Assembly (NCBI GenBank): GCA_008363075.1
Contig: RHKK01000002.1
Coordinates: forward strand, 54,075-118,074
Reading direction: 5' to 3'
DNA: 64,000 bases
Source: Candidatus Uhrbacteria bacterium
GTDB taxonomy: Bacteria; Patescibacteriota; Patescibacteriia; 2-12-FULL-60-25
The position numbers were made by a program, and so were the translations under genes. Position 1 is the stretch's first letter, and each line of letters opens with the position of its first letter. Shown here one piece after another: positions 28,901 through 34,889 of the stretch. The notes under the pieces are model-generated. The model made no database searches and had not been told where the DNA came from. It worked only from the letters and a program-made list of their open reading frames with translations.

Positions 28901-30511
28901 TCCTGCGGCCGCGTATCCGACGCGTCCGGTAACCCCGTCTCGCAATGCGCGTTCCCGTCCGGCGTGGTCACGAGTCCCGACCCGTCCGATCCGGACAACG
29001 ATAACAACATCTGCACGCATTCCGGCGGATACATCCCGCGTCTCGACACATGCCCCAATCCGAATGACGAATATTGCGGCTTGATCGCGTACAAGATCAA
29101 CGATACGCAAACATACGCGGCCGGCACTCCGCCGAGGGGTTCGTTGGACCCGGCCTCACCCTACCCGTTGCCGACGGACGTAACGCTCGGCCATTACACG
29201 CCGACCTTCCTCGGATTCTCTTCCCCGTCGGTGAGCGTCAATGACTTCGCGTATATCACGTATTACACGCCGCGTCCGCCGCGTTTGGCCGCGCCGGATA
29301 CGCGCGACTGCCCGGTACCCGGCCAGTGCCCGATCTCACGCCTCGACACCATGGCGTTCAACGGCCAGTCTCTTGGCTCGGTCGTCGCGGGCGGCGGTCA
29401 GTTCAAATCCTCGCTGCGCTTCTACGCCTGGGCCGCGCACAACCAGATGCCGTTGCGGCAGATCGTCATCGACTGGGGCGACGGCCAGACGCAGGTCATC
29501 GACGATACGCGCATGAAAAACCGCAAGCCGTTCTGCGGCGTGCAAAAGGAGTGCGAGCTTGCGCCGGGCCTGACGTGTCAGACGAACGATGACTGTCCGC
29601 CCGCGACCGGCCGCTGCGTGCAGGTGGGCGTCTGCGCCTCCGCGCCGCAGCGCAGCTGTACGAGCGATGCCGACTGCACGATCGGCGGCGTGGAAGACCG
29701 TTGCCAAATCCGCACGATGTTCGGCAACGCCACCGATGCCTGCCAGCAGGACTACTTCGACTTCAGCCACGTGTACACCTGCGGCGCGCTTGAGTCGCGG
29801 TCGCTACCGAGTTGTGCGGCCGTCGCCGGCGGCACGTCCGCGGCTGTCGATCCGGGCCGGTGCTACTTCGGCAGAACATGGGACGGATTCCTGTTGAGCG
29901 GTTTGTCCGAACGCCCTTCATGTACGGCCCGCGCCGAATGCGAAACCGCCTTCCGCGCCGCGGCCGGCGCCTCCACGGAGATCCCGCCGGATCTCTCCTG
30001 CGGACCTTCCGGCCCGACCGTCACCACGCGCTGCTCGCGCGATCCGGCCAAGGCCTGCAGCACCAGCGCCGAGTGCGCCCCGGGCGACGAGTGTGTCGAG
30101 TCGCTTGCGCCGCCGGGCGGATGCTTCGACAGCGCGTCCAATGCCTGCCGCTTTACCCCGCGCGTCATGCTGCAAGACAACTGGGGCTGGTGCACGGGCG
30201 AATGCCGCAACGAGATCGTGGGCGGCAACCTCGAAGACTCGTCCACCGTCACCGTGAAACATCCGTATGGAGGATGTTATGTGGGGAATGTGTTTAACGG
30301 GACGCAAAGCTCAAGGACGAGGTTTAACGCAAGGGCGGGGAGTGCCGAGCCCAATCCGCCATCGGTGCCCGCCTCTCAGCATTATGTAACAGGCAATGAC
30401 GAAGATACGGGTCTTGGCGAGTGTCGCCTTGAGAACTCGGGCACAAGACGTCCTTGGATCGTCTATCCCGGTTCGCTCCAACTAAGAAGGAGTGATGAGA
30501 TAGCGAGATAG
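19940..30511 (+). CDS. Giant secreted cysteine-rich protein (3523 aa)
   Basis: Begins with a basic N-region and a signal peptide ending near ARAQA (about residue 37), so it is exported. Residues about 40-330 are helical and Ala/Gln-rich. From about 355 the chain is packed with regularly spaced Cys (EGCxxL, GCxxY, QxxC..xxC types), suggesting many disulfides. Two segments (about 660-835 and 1137-1270) look like carbohydrate-binding modules: LLANASFERAVGDP... and ENFRGGLGVF... with a WQRYSF strand. Near 3170-3195 a PKD-like IVIDWGDGQTQ occurs, then disintegrin-like NDDC/SDADC repeats (about 3213-3245). No catalytic domain was recognised. Probably an adhesin or surface fibre for contact with a host cell. 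Confidence 0.8.
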   Translation: MQSRRPVFRRCLAAFLAVVACVSFVGSPLMTHTARAQAVTVVGNIPDDLTRILDQILTQLVRAGTVALFNAAQTFLGQLAYDAATYIASGGKGQNALTQAKSPGDYFKQVGEDALGSAIGSLSDEFFESSIGFDLCKPPNPQNLLNIQLSLGNFLPQGGQGAFTRPRPSCDFQQIVTNYDQFFTTLTSQDLLQNINASFNTNASDVGASLQIFGRTAAKVSYDYTKAVQNRAEEGPFKSVTDVVSGNVKTPAALVAAQTQEQLVEGPNRDEGQRRNAILSSAADQGIVQLAVYTASMFINTLGSKLLGRILEKGLINAFDFSDLDQQTSIATTDPDAIPSRSREDARRANLSLRDVSLIRTSNVEILSELIACPDVRGTWNCAMDQQLAQAIRGNACDSGTCTIGKAIRQGLMKRDWRLYPDSMVRQNQDRNCYQQAYCAGNVRKLRLMRILPVGFEFAANSDANIARCASAEGCITLGEVVDNFSDCNEDGERDVDHPWCKLIDPGWVLTSFEQQCRLTGFGDQLVSTRFSQRAEECRDIQTCLKRNDKGECVGGYGYCVAEKTVYRFKGDECSQQAASCRNFTTRAGAQVSYLRNTLDYGQCSADNVGCLAYATLRRPDQSWMFAPTTTMYFDRTLEPCSANDEGCTRLLAAEVGGSSLNLLANASFERAVGDPLQLEGWSRVPAGAYVPTPLPPGEFAANATQALALSTGTEYFQRVTASPGRVMTLSVYARSTGSGSPNFRAAVAQFRNDTFSVAARISGAYAGATALFKSPSCEAAVSDPAAGSDTYGIDWRRFDCSFVTTDETRFIEIRLTGANSFVDAIQLEDGQFATRFIEGANTALPVVYMKIAPDEFQCTGAATDPEVCNKFAKACRQVDAGCQGYRDGTAAPEVPAILSANDLCPAECVGYAEYRKQASAFDLVIDDDTRFSDPADDGKAYFIPSTATQCTQQDVGCEVFTNLEAAAAGGEATSAFSYVRLCEKPDPTFTQTYFTWEGSESTGYQLRTWSLISQSGAGSGPRVVIRRGPDGEFKDPLTCTEELWRTGLDPDCRQFYDRDGRVFYVFFSQTVASSDACIPFRLSGRVSADDCRNTGGTFNAATGECSYNALPAESRSCNIQFAGCRAYAGAGSGNVFLSVNENFRGGLGVFTGGTPSPESLLVGDQSLRLDGAGSRTNVSFATAPGDLHRVSFWAKGAGPGMTLQLELRNAADPASSPVGVGTATLSGDWQRYSFGLFGGYAGASTSTLSWTLAGSGAPIAFIDEVRVERVRDTVYAVRDSWTTPAVCDQTFSGIPEPQAMLGCRQYTDRFQNLVNASRFTRLCRQEAIGCRAFVDTRNSEASGAETFVSSDESPVARRTFAVGETPTAADFFPSSTTTRPADRMLYLIYDRSKLCQSENMSCRAFGKPRYNQDKTEVTAFDTFYFKDDITKYGQALCRPSEQFCEEYSYLGTKDYFKDPVDQVCEYKEGVRLSAFDFLTPDGASYDPPEFEFLADGLYSGWFRKGLNTPCYPANLQGGNFFGLPLRGDEPYRGWVGLCNPADGECTEFRDPNDTTDPQFRTGKPYFFVDNSKLDKTTCGGNVDQSAGCILLRNQSNPILQYSAKATDLAYRANNFQPVQPIDCLADPSNPFCSGRCTGTRTTRRVGSTTVEPFEGIACTLDADCIDSPDYATTTTPLGTVSYGLRCVRPENDSNTLIKVNTDRDCAQWLGCESAETVFDPATNQYKDVCTNLALCDKSTDTPGEIFCANYVDRADAGAEPIFTEGRFFDIGSYSSRKVGLGRKDYSGFSIPDSFQIPDTVTARVGVDGAVTVANNETRYARDYRLTAIARIPVNLAGTPSGTPSRYPLAPTPGPNEAAALDETPLGRANPNLRLCQHVTSGIIGYYRQADRDAATRATTAKPFFNCYLPLRRDSDAYQFQNIVGTFGLEDPTTDTVLAKAFPAPECRANPEADSPFPASFVTGWDFSKNPPAPTGKITGYASANTCEFGEDCLCTYKRAEYEIPTLTKFYETLSTGVPPGVCFGGPRNGQSCLPSTVLQIAGSATAQAGIASANEQQLCGPPEQGGRCIASTKIEIIRGVFGTCLERDSTRILGDDRSANPCLTWNPNPILFGEKDPFHYQPTSGYLPPQTAGQYYCVSPNREPVTFNLTQQHIRRYRGDTPVKAPPSLEEVTRRRADNPAITDDPNIGDLDLDYRGAWDRHFDLSDGSKPAYAGQMTKMEYDEDWIAPDNRCSPSNCDFRSASLVGARIYGTTYPTADQCEAADPGEYASAGNTDASAIRLVDAGAGYTETFYRVNTNWMLFSMGASLTADPEATLGDNNLSYFRIIPTQFGQEGRLACGYQAAWVDNMPSVSYGDAGSRQQGEAAWRREFNREYSPFVTRANEEILSREDAGRDEPIRMRCVPDDSFLERGVSRPEEGDCYFKFWSTGYRDEGRGAFNGLFDETGDLVPGRHLMTIRRSPHRSNAACEGGKPYFSIRAVFQSPVDRTTAADPGVDDVQGPWKFVGFWVSACGGDTAGDQRYIYMNVQVGAAAACTDLAEVRSTASFQDAAFTDRVWSQSGYRDPATGVVYSDVNSPFSSALNTAPAGKEPLFQTGGSITGFSPLDPPTFLSSGIQTYYRNRTPPRDKWAFLTNLFARVYRVYKFHYLPVGTGDNACLFGPFKGTRCTPGDNPHVPGTQTGYSAACSLNGLNNGYCDPNLFSARDESITNVCTRGVARGIACTDDEICRAATFQRADGTPVPLFESCLLDVGAGWTTGTSPGTWDLGVETNINTQDAASRGAFKCRNGSDGRGGFKPMFSKGNPGYPTEFNCSVPQANSPDCPIKVGIDDDFDIIGTIHASCVGGYSAEGYTGRNYCKWSIEDRGGDLAQPEDMQAILGEYGLTLNPETTIGGRSLPQRVDGLAYVCQDVTDCIFRKAEFDDTTNPAECGVAAASRFESDPSSRAARIGRCVGGLKDGQVCNTGATSGELSCASVSTSDDRSYAESCGRVSDASGNPVSQCAFPSGVVTSPDPSDPDNDNNICTHSGGYIPRLDTCPNPNDEYCGLIAYKINDTQTYAAGTPPRGSLDPASPYPLPTDVTLGHYTPTFLGFSSPSVSVNDFAYITYYTPRPPRLAAPDTRDCPVPGQCPISRLDTMAFNGQSLGSVVAGGGQFKSSLRFYAWAAHNQMPLRQIVIDWGDGQTQVIDDTRMKNRKPFCGVQKECELAPGLTCQTNDDCPPATGRCVQVGVCASAPQRSCTSDADCTIGGVEDRCQIRTMFGNATDACQQDYFDFSHVYTCGALESRSLPSCAAVAGGTSAAVDPGRCYFGRTWDGFLLSGLSERPSCTARAECETAFRAAAGASTEIPPDLSCGPSGPTVTTRCSRDPAKACSTSAECAPGDECVESLAPPGGCFDSASNACRFTPRVMLQDNWGWCTGECRNEIVGGNLEDSSTVTVKHPYGGCYVGNVFNGTQSSRTRFNARAGSAEPNPPSVPASQHYVTGNDEDTGLGECRLENSGTRRPWIVYPGSLQLRRSDEIAR

Positions 30512-30553
30512 ACCACCCCCCACCCCCTCCTTATGTAAGGAGGGGGTTTTGGA
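30448..30553 (+). repeat. 3' tail and terminator of the giant gene, copy A
   Basis: Encodes PWIVYPGSLQLRRSDEIAR-stop, then GACCACCCCCC and a CCCCCTCCTT/AAGGAGGGGG terminator. A diverged second copy lies at 33925-34032 (copy B), 3.4 kb downstream. The stretch AGTGATGAGATAGCGAG-TAGACCACCCC is almost identical in the two, while the upstream codons differ mostly at third positions. Confidence 0.8.
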
Positions 30554-30585
30554 CATGAATAAAATTTGAAGATAATTAATTAAAA

Positions 30586-30741
30586 ATGTCTCGTCAAGTT
30601 TTAATGTCAGATACGAGTAACACGCTTTCTCTAAAGCTAAAACCATCCGCAAAACAAAGAGGAGAAATCTTGTCAGAGCTTGCTGACAAGCACAGCCATT
30701 TCTATCAGGAAGATTTAATTTCTCCTCTGATTTTAGAGTAA
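30586..30741 (+). CDS. Possible small protein (51 aa)
   Basis: An AT-rich frame beginning MSRQVLMSDTSNTLSLKLK and ending DLISPLILE, hydrophilic and helical (QRGEILSELADKHSHFY). No ribosome site is visible (normal for native genes here). The DNA also contains an inverted repeat (AGAGGAGAAAT / ATTTCTCCTCT, 30657-30727) enclosing CTTGTCAG/CTGACAAG, so the sequence could instead be a structured non-coding element. No family is recognised. Confidence 0.4.
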   Translation: MSRQVLMSDTSNTLSLKLKPSAKQRGEILSELADKHSHFYQEDLISPLILE

Positions 30742-30748
30742 TTATGAC

Positions 30749-30778
30749 TTGACAAGGTTTGATAGTTTTGTCTATCGT
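30749..30778 (+). promoter_or_regulatory. Promoter upstream of the RiPP-like cassette
   Basis: TTGACA (30749-30754), 18 bases, TATCGT (30773-30778). The predicted start near 30785 leaves a leader of about 210 bases before the 28-residue peptide gene. Confidence 0.5.
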
Positions 30779-30872
30779 TAAAGCAAGCTCATATTGAGCG
30801 AGCGGCACATTAAAAACATTTGAAGTCGTCACAAGGAGTCTCTTTGTTTCTCATGCGAATGTCCGTGAAATT

Positions 30873-30942
30873 GCGGATCCCGCTTACTGCAACTGAATTT
30901 TTATGTGCAGTATGCGGGGTCCGTAATAGCTCGGACCCGCCG
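30873..30942 (+). promoter_or_regulatory. Leader with two mutually exclusive hairpins
   Basis: GCGGATCCCGCTTACTGCA (30873-30891) can pair with TGCAGTATGCGGGGTCCG (30906-30923). The 3' arm of that stem, GGGTCCG, can instead pair with CGGACCC (30932-30938). The two structures cannot coexist. This is the arrangement of an attenuator or riboswitch-like leader, but no T-run follows the second hairpin, so an effect on translation or processing is as likely. An alternative is a recombination or transposition site. Confidence 0.45.
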
Positions 30943-30997
30943 ATGGTGGAATTCTCGACCCACTCGGGCCAACTAGAGAAGAAAGGAGTGCAGGTTT

Positions 30998-31084
30998 ATG
31001 AAGGAAAAGGTCATCGCGCGGATCATCGCGCGCCTTCGAGAGGCGAGCGCCGGAGCCTGCCAGGGCTGCACCGGCTGCAGCTGA
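30998..31084 (+). CDS. Putative RiPP precursor or metal-binding peptide (28 aa)
   Basis: ATG at 30998 follows AAAGGAG with good spacing. The peptide has a basic amphipathic first part (MKEKVIARIIARLREAS) and a small-residue, cysteine-rich end GACQGCTGCS with CxxCxxC spacing. This leader-plus-core build is that of ribosomally made, modified peptides; the neighbours (TauD-type oxygenase, methyltransferase) fit that reading. Alternatively it is a small metal-binding or iron-sulfur peptide. A strong hairpin follows, as often seen after highly expressed precursor genes. It matches no RiPP family I know. Confidence 0.5.
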   Translation: MKEKVIARIIARLREASAGACQGCTGCS

Positions 31085-31101
31085 TCGGATCTGCTGGACA
31101 C

Positions 31102-31139
31102 GCCCAATGCCTTGAGTCACTCGACTTGAGGCATTGGGC
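31102..31139 (+). promoter_or_regulatory. Long hairpin between precursor gene and operon genes
   Basis: GCCCAATGCCT / AGGCATTGGGC with further weak pairs inside, no T-run after it. It could partially terminate or stabilise the upstream mRNA so that the small peptide is made in excess of the enzymes. Confidence 0.55.
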
Positions 31140-31182
31140 TGTCACCTAAGACACCATTTGATAATGAGAGGCGAGAGTGACA

Positions 31183-31689
31183 ATGGAAACCAGCAAGGCG
31201 GTATGTAGTCTGGAACAGGTGCTCGCCTATGAGAATCGGCGGGTGCTCAACAAGTTTCGTACATTGTTCTCGTTGAATGACGTCGAAACTCGGGAGATCT
31301 TCATCGAGCTCAAGAAGTGGCTCTGGCTCTGCGCTATTCGAAAGGAGGCGCAGCTGTGCGGCCGCCCCCAGACGCCTCGAGCTCTGGTGATCCATGCTAG
31401 CATGGTTGTTATCGACGAGCTCTGGCATACCTTCGTACTCCACACGGAGGACTACGCGCAATTCTGCGATCAGCACTTCGGATTCTTTGTTCATCATTCT
31501 CCGGGTAGCCCGGACTTCGTTCCGATGACCGAAACCGAAACGCAGTCGCAGCTCGAGTACATCTGGGAGCAGCTCGGTGAAGAAACTGTACTGAAGTGGT
31601 ACGAAGATTTCGCCGAGAGGTATTCTCCTGAAAGGCTCCGTGAGCTCATGAGGCCGACGGTTTTTGGCAGACCGTGCGAGGCTGTATGA
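31183..31689 (+). CDS. GRDP/DUF1399-like protein with WH..HH motif
   Basis: 168 residues from ATG 31183 (GTG at 31177 in frame is also possible and better spaced from AGAGG). The central part carries DELWHTFVLHTEDYAQFC (about 80-97) and FGFFVHHSP (about 101-109), which resembles the glycine-rich-domain-protein-like family (DUF1399, PF07173) where WH, a T..Y and a terminal HH recur. These residues could bind a metal. The stop overlaps the next start (ATGA), so the two proteins are coupled. No enzymatic role is established for the family; here it may be a partner of the oxygenase. Confidence 0.55.
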   Translation: METSKAVCSLEQVLAYENRRVLNKFRTLFSLNDVETREIFIELKKWLWLCAIRKEAQLCGRPQTPRALVIHASMVVIDELWHTFVLHTEDYAQFCDQHFGFFVHHSPGSPDFVPMTETETQSQLEYIWEQLGEETVLKWYEDFAERYSPERLRELMRPTVFGRPCEAV

Positions 31690-32324
31690 ACATGAACAAC
31701 GACCTCAAATCGCGGCTTCGGGCGCGGCTGCACGAACAGGGGTTTGAAAAGATCCCGACGCGCGACGCAGATGGCTTCCGCGCGGCGTGTGAAATGTTGG
31801 GTAGGATCACCCAGACGATCGATGTTCGTCTTAAGCCTGACGAAACCCAGTACCCGTATCGTCCCGAGGAGGTTCCGTTCCACACGGATCATCCCTCCGT
31901 ACCGGTAGTGGCATGGCACTGCTACCGACAGGACGATAGCGACGGTAGCAGTCTACTGATTGACACGAGAGAGGTCGTCGAGCGCCTCCCGATGGCTACG
32001 AGACGGTTGCTGACGGCGATTAGGTTGCGAGTCCTGCATCGTGGCGATCCGCTGCCGCTCTTGGTCCTTGAGCCGTACCAGATCTACTGGCTACCCGTTG
32101 TGGTCGAGGAAGAGCTGGAGCGCGGCAATCGCGCGCACCTCGAAGCGATCAATGCCTTTCGGACGGCGCTCGCGTCACACGTGAGCGAGGGAAAAGCGAT
32201 CTCGATCCGACTGCAGCCCGGTGAAGCGCTCTTCGTGAACAATCACGTGATGCTCCACGGACGTCGCGCGATCAACGAATATAGCAAGAGACATCTCATG
32301 CGAGCCTACGTGAAGTCTCCGTGA
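31686..32324 (+). CDS. TauD/TfdA-type Fe(II)/2-oxoglutarate oxygenase
   Basis: 212 residues. The facial triad is visible: HTD (His66, Asp68) in PFHTDHPSVP and the distal His191 in NNHVMLHGRRA; Arg206 in RHLMRAY is placed to bind the 2-oxoglutarate carboxylate. It is shorter than TauD itself (283), as in peptide- and amino-acid-modifying members. It is translated in coupling with the GRDP-like gene and lies in one transcript with the 28-residue peptide, which makes that peptide a candidate substrate; this is inference from position. GC content (about 57%) is close to that of the preceding gene. Confidence 0.7.
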   Translation: MNMNNDLKSRLRARLHEQGFEKIPTRDADGFRAACEMLGRITQTIDVRLKPDETQYPYRPEEVPFHTDHPSVPVVAWHCYRQDDSDGSSLLIDTREVVERLPMATRRLLTAIRLRVLHRGDPLPLLVLEPYQIYWLPVVVEEELERGNRAHLEAINAFRTALASHVSEGKAISIRLQPGEALFVNNHVMLHGRRAINEYSKRHLMRAYVKSP

Positions 32325-32333
32325 CATCCGCTT

Positions 32334-32361
32334 ACTTCAGCTCTGAGCTGGAGTTTTTTTC
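32334..32361 (+). terminator. Terminator after the oxygenase gene
   Basis: TTCAGC/GCTGGA stem with a 5-base loop followed by seven T. Confidence 0.65.
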
Positions 32362-32399
32362 AAAAAGAACCCATACTGTTAGCAACAAGACCCGTATCT

Positions 32400-32921
32400 A
32401 TGGAAACGCCTTTTTATCAGATTGTTTTAGAAAAACTTGGACAAGAGGTCTTTCAAGGGGCATCCGTTCTTGATGTTGGATGCGCCCGCTTTAGCGAGAG
32501 CAAGGCACTGCATAGCTTAGGCGCTCGTGTGACTGGCATTGACACATGCCATCGAGAAGATCCGCCGGAAGGAATTACGTTTGTACACGAAGACTTCCTC
32601 GAATGGCGGCCGAAGCAACCGTTCGACATGCTCTACTTATCAAACTCTGCACTGTTCATGCCGTCTGAACGGGTTTTTGAGAAAGTAAAATCGTTTCAAG
32701 CGAAGATTATCGCCATCCGGACGATGTATGATTTTCCCGAACCGAACTGGAATGCCGACGAACTGAAGAAGCTTTATTTCACGCGGCCTGACGACTGGAC
32801 CAATTTCTTCGAACCGTTGGGATACAAAACCATTCACGCGACTATGTATGAAACGGAGACTCCGGACATGCGCGGTCGAACGAGGAAGTTCCGTTTCACG
32901 GAATACATCGGTAGCAAATAA
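32400..32921 (+). CDS. SAM-dependent methyltransferase, class I
   Basis: 173 residues with motif I VLDVGCARFSESKAL (about 22-36), an acidic end of strand 2 in VTGIDTC (about 44-50), and motif IV-like FDMLYLSNSAL (about 75-85), the Rossmann-type methyltransferase pattern. The variant CARFSE replaces the common GxGxG core. Composition is more AT-rich than the oxygenase, and a terminator lies between them, so it may be an independent cassette rather than part of the same operon. Substrate unknown. Confidence 0.7.
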   Translation: METPFYQIVLEKLGQEVFQGASVLDVGCARFSESKALHSLGARVTGIDTCHREDPPEGITFVHEDFLEWRPKQPFDMLYLSNSALFMPSERVFEKVKSFQAKIIAIRTMYDFPEPNWNADELKKLYFTRPDDWTNFFEPLGYKTIHATMYETETPDMRGRTRKFRFTEYIGSK

Positions 32922-33123
32922 AAAAGAGCCTCGAGAGAGGTCCGGCATGCGCTGGACGCCTTTCGAGGCGGGGTCTCGGCTTGCGCCGAGGCGGAGCCGT
33001 GCACCGCATGGTGCATGGCGAGGTGTGGGAGGCCGGGTCATTCGACCGGTGAAGCTGACGCGAGGTCCGGCCGTGTTTATCGGGTCGTCTGACCCGCTTG
33101 TCAGGTCGGATGACCTGACGCGT

Positions 33124-33741
33124 TCACGGAGATGCCATGAACGTCAGGTACGGCGTCTCCTCTCCCGCGTGGAAGAGCTCGACCACCGCGATCGGACCGG
33201 GCTCGACCCGGAGATGCGACCACTCCTGCGTCGCGCGGTTCTGGTAGTTGGCATACCAGTCACCGTCGCGATCGTAGATGTACACGCCGTAGTAGGGCGC
33301 GATGTCCAGGTTCTCGCTACAGCCCATCTCGAGTCCGATTCGATCCATCGAATCGGCGCCGAGACTGGTACCGCAGCCCCCACTCGGGCTTGCCCAGCCC
33401 GTACCCGGCCCCACGAGACCCTCCAACCCGGTCGGGCCGGTGCCCGGACCCGTGCGGGTGTCGGGGTCGCACGGAGGCGACACGCGATCGCGCATCATCT
33501 CCGGCGTGCACGGGTCGACCGTGCCGGTGTCCGGTGCGTCCATCCCGCCGTCGCGCGGCGGGTTCCACGCATCGGGCGGGGGAACGTCCGCGTCGTCGGG
33601 AGGCATCCCGGCGTCGCCGTCCGGCGGCATGCCGGTGTCGGCGGGCTCCATCGGCCCGGGGCACCCCGTGAGCAGGCTCGCGAGGCAGATGAGGGCGGCC
33701 GCGAAGCCGCCCGGGAACAGGTTCCGGTTCTTCTTCGTCAT
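33124..33741 (-). CDS. GC-rich lipoprotein with PPD/GMPPDD tract
   Basis: 205 residues. Signal peptide with lipobox SLLTGC (Cys about residue 27), a Pro/Asp/Gly-rich low-complexity linker (about 30-75), then a globular C-terminal part with a strand motif YYGVYIYDRDGDWYANYQN (excerpts YGVYIYDRDGD). The linker and lipobox style, and GC near 67%, are typical of Myxococcota lipoproteins rather than of native genes here. Downstream on the minus strand are strong hairpins (GTCAGGTC/GACCTGAC, 33101-33120). Confidence 0.65.
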   Translation of the reverse strand: MTKKNRNLFPGGFAAALICLASLLTGCPGPMEPADTGMPPDGDAGMPPDDADVPPPDAWNPPRDGGMDAPDTGTVDPCTPEMMRDRVSPPCDPDTRTGPGTGPTGLEGLVGPGTGWASPSGGCGTSLGADSMDRIGLEMGCSENLDIAPYYGVYIYDRDGDWYANYQNRATQEWSHLRVEPGPIAVVELFHAGEETPYLTFMASP

Positions 33742-33870
33742 GGCACACCCCCTGTTTTGGCCGGCGCGAGCCGACCGGGTGGTTCGGTTCGGCCTTCACA
33801 CCATCGTGAAAGGTCCTACCTTGAGAATATCAAGTAAGATACTGCGTAGCAAATAATAAAGGATTTGTCA

Positions 33871-34036
33871 ATGGTGGTAGGGAGAAAAATGTTGGTGAAT
33901 GAACAAGAAAATAAAGGAAAACTATGTCCATGGATTGTGTATCCGGAGTCACTTCAATTCAGACGGAGTGATGAGATAGCGAGGTAGACCACCCCAGCCC
34001 CCTCCTTGTTCAACCGAGGAGGGGATTTTGAGCTTG
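33871..34036 (+). pseudogene. 3' tail and terminator of the giant gene, copy B
   Basis: A short frame (ATG 33871 or 33889, stop 33987) ends PWIVYPESLQFRRSDEIAR, matching the last 19 residues of the giant protein at 17 positions. The following GACCACCCC and CCCCCTCCTT/GAGGAGGGG terminator are also shared. Most differences are at third codon positions, so the copy is not recent; it is the remnant of a paralogue or of a recombination event bounding the insert 30560-33870. Confidence 0.6.
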
Positions 34037-34122
34037 ACAGCCATCTTTGATTTCGATAGTTTCACGCCAGCTCGCTTAAAAATTCTTTAGGACCACAAAC
34101 CTGTTACCAGGGAGCCTACGTC

Positions 34123-34818
34123 ATGGGCGGAGTCAACCATCAGCCGTGCGGCAAGGATCTGCCGTACTCGATCCATCTCTCGAAGGTCGTCTCGATCGCG
34201 CACACGCGTCTCATGGAGGCGAACATCCTCCTCGAGAAGGTGCTGCTCGGCGAGGTCGAGAAGGTCAACCCGGAGGTCACCTTCGAGTTCTGGCAGCGCG
34301 CGAACTCGGCGTTCGGCCTCGTCGCGTGCGCCATGCGGGAGGTCGTGAGCGCGATCGGCGCCTCGATCGATCACATGGAGCGTACGACCTACGCGCACGC
34401 CGCGATCCTCGAGATGCTCGACATCGCGCGTCTGCAGGGGACGCTGGGTCACGCCGGCGCGATCAACGCCGACGACCCCGCGTTCACCGAGGTCGGCACG
34501 ATCCTGAAGGACGGCGGCTTCGAGCGCATGTTCCGCATCTTCAAGGAGCGCTACCAGGCGCACGCGAAGGAGGCGGACGAGCTCGCGAAGGTCTTCGAGA
34601 TGGGCGAGCGGTACGCCCGGGAAGGCGGCCTGCTCGTCGCGATCGAGCAGAACGAGTTCCCGTTCCGCCTGCAGTTCGCGCGCGTCTTCAACCCCCTGAC
34701 GCGCACGATGCAGCTCTTCTCCTACTCGAGCCTGATCAGCATCGAGGTCCACTACCGCTCGACGCACTGCCGCCCGGGGACGACCCTCCTGCAGCACGCG
34801 TCGCACGCGACCGTCTGA
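34123..34818 (+). CDS. Hypothetical helical protein (231 aa), GC-rich
   Basis: Starts MGGVNHQPCGKDLPYSIHLSK with GGGAG before the ATG. The body is mostly helical (EANILLEKVLLGEVEKV, GLVACAMREVVSAIGASI) with no signal peptide and no membrane helix. GC near 65% and codon use unlike the next gene point to acquisition. A terminator follows. No family is recognised. Confidence 0.6.
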   Translation: MGGVNHQPCGKDLPYSIHLSKVVSIAHTRLMEANILLEKVLLGEVEKVNPEVTFEFWQRANSAFGLVACAMREVVSAIGASIDHMERTTYAHAAILEMLDIARLQGTLGHAGAINADDPAFTEVGTILKDGGFERMFRIFKERYQAHAKEADELAKVFEMGERYAREGGLLVAIEQNEFPFRLQFARVFNPLTRTMQLFSYSSLISIEVHYRSTHCRPGTTLLQHASHATV

Positions 34819-34837
34819 GGCGCTTGCGCCTCGCCCT

Positions 34838-34868
34838 CGACGTCCGGGAATGGACGTCTTTTTCTTTT
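34838..34868 (+). terminator. Terminator
   Basis: GACGTCC/GGACGTC hairpin followed by TTTTTCTTTTC. Confidence 0.75.
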
Positions 34869-34889
34869 CCGTACTATGCTTACGCTCAT

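Noticed and set aside
30482..30832. Minus-strand 116-codon frame downstream of the giant gene
   Set aside because: It reads through the terminator and copy A of the tail in antisense, has no ribosome site, and the plus strand holds a promoter and a better small frame.
30520..34036. Integron cassette array with attC sites
   Set aside because: Flanking repeats exist, but I see no RYYYAAC/GTTRRRY core pairs or integron integrase.
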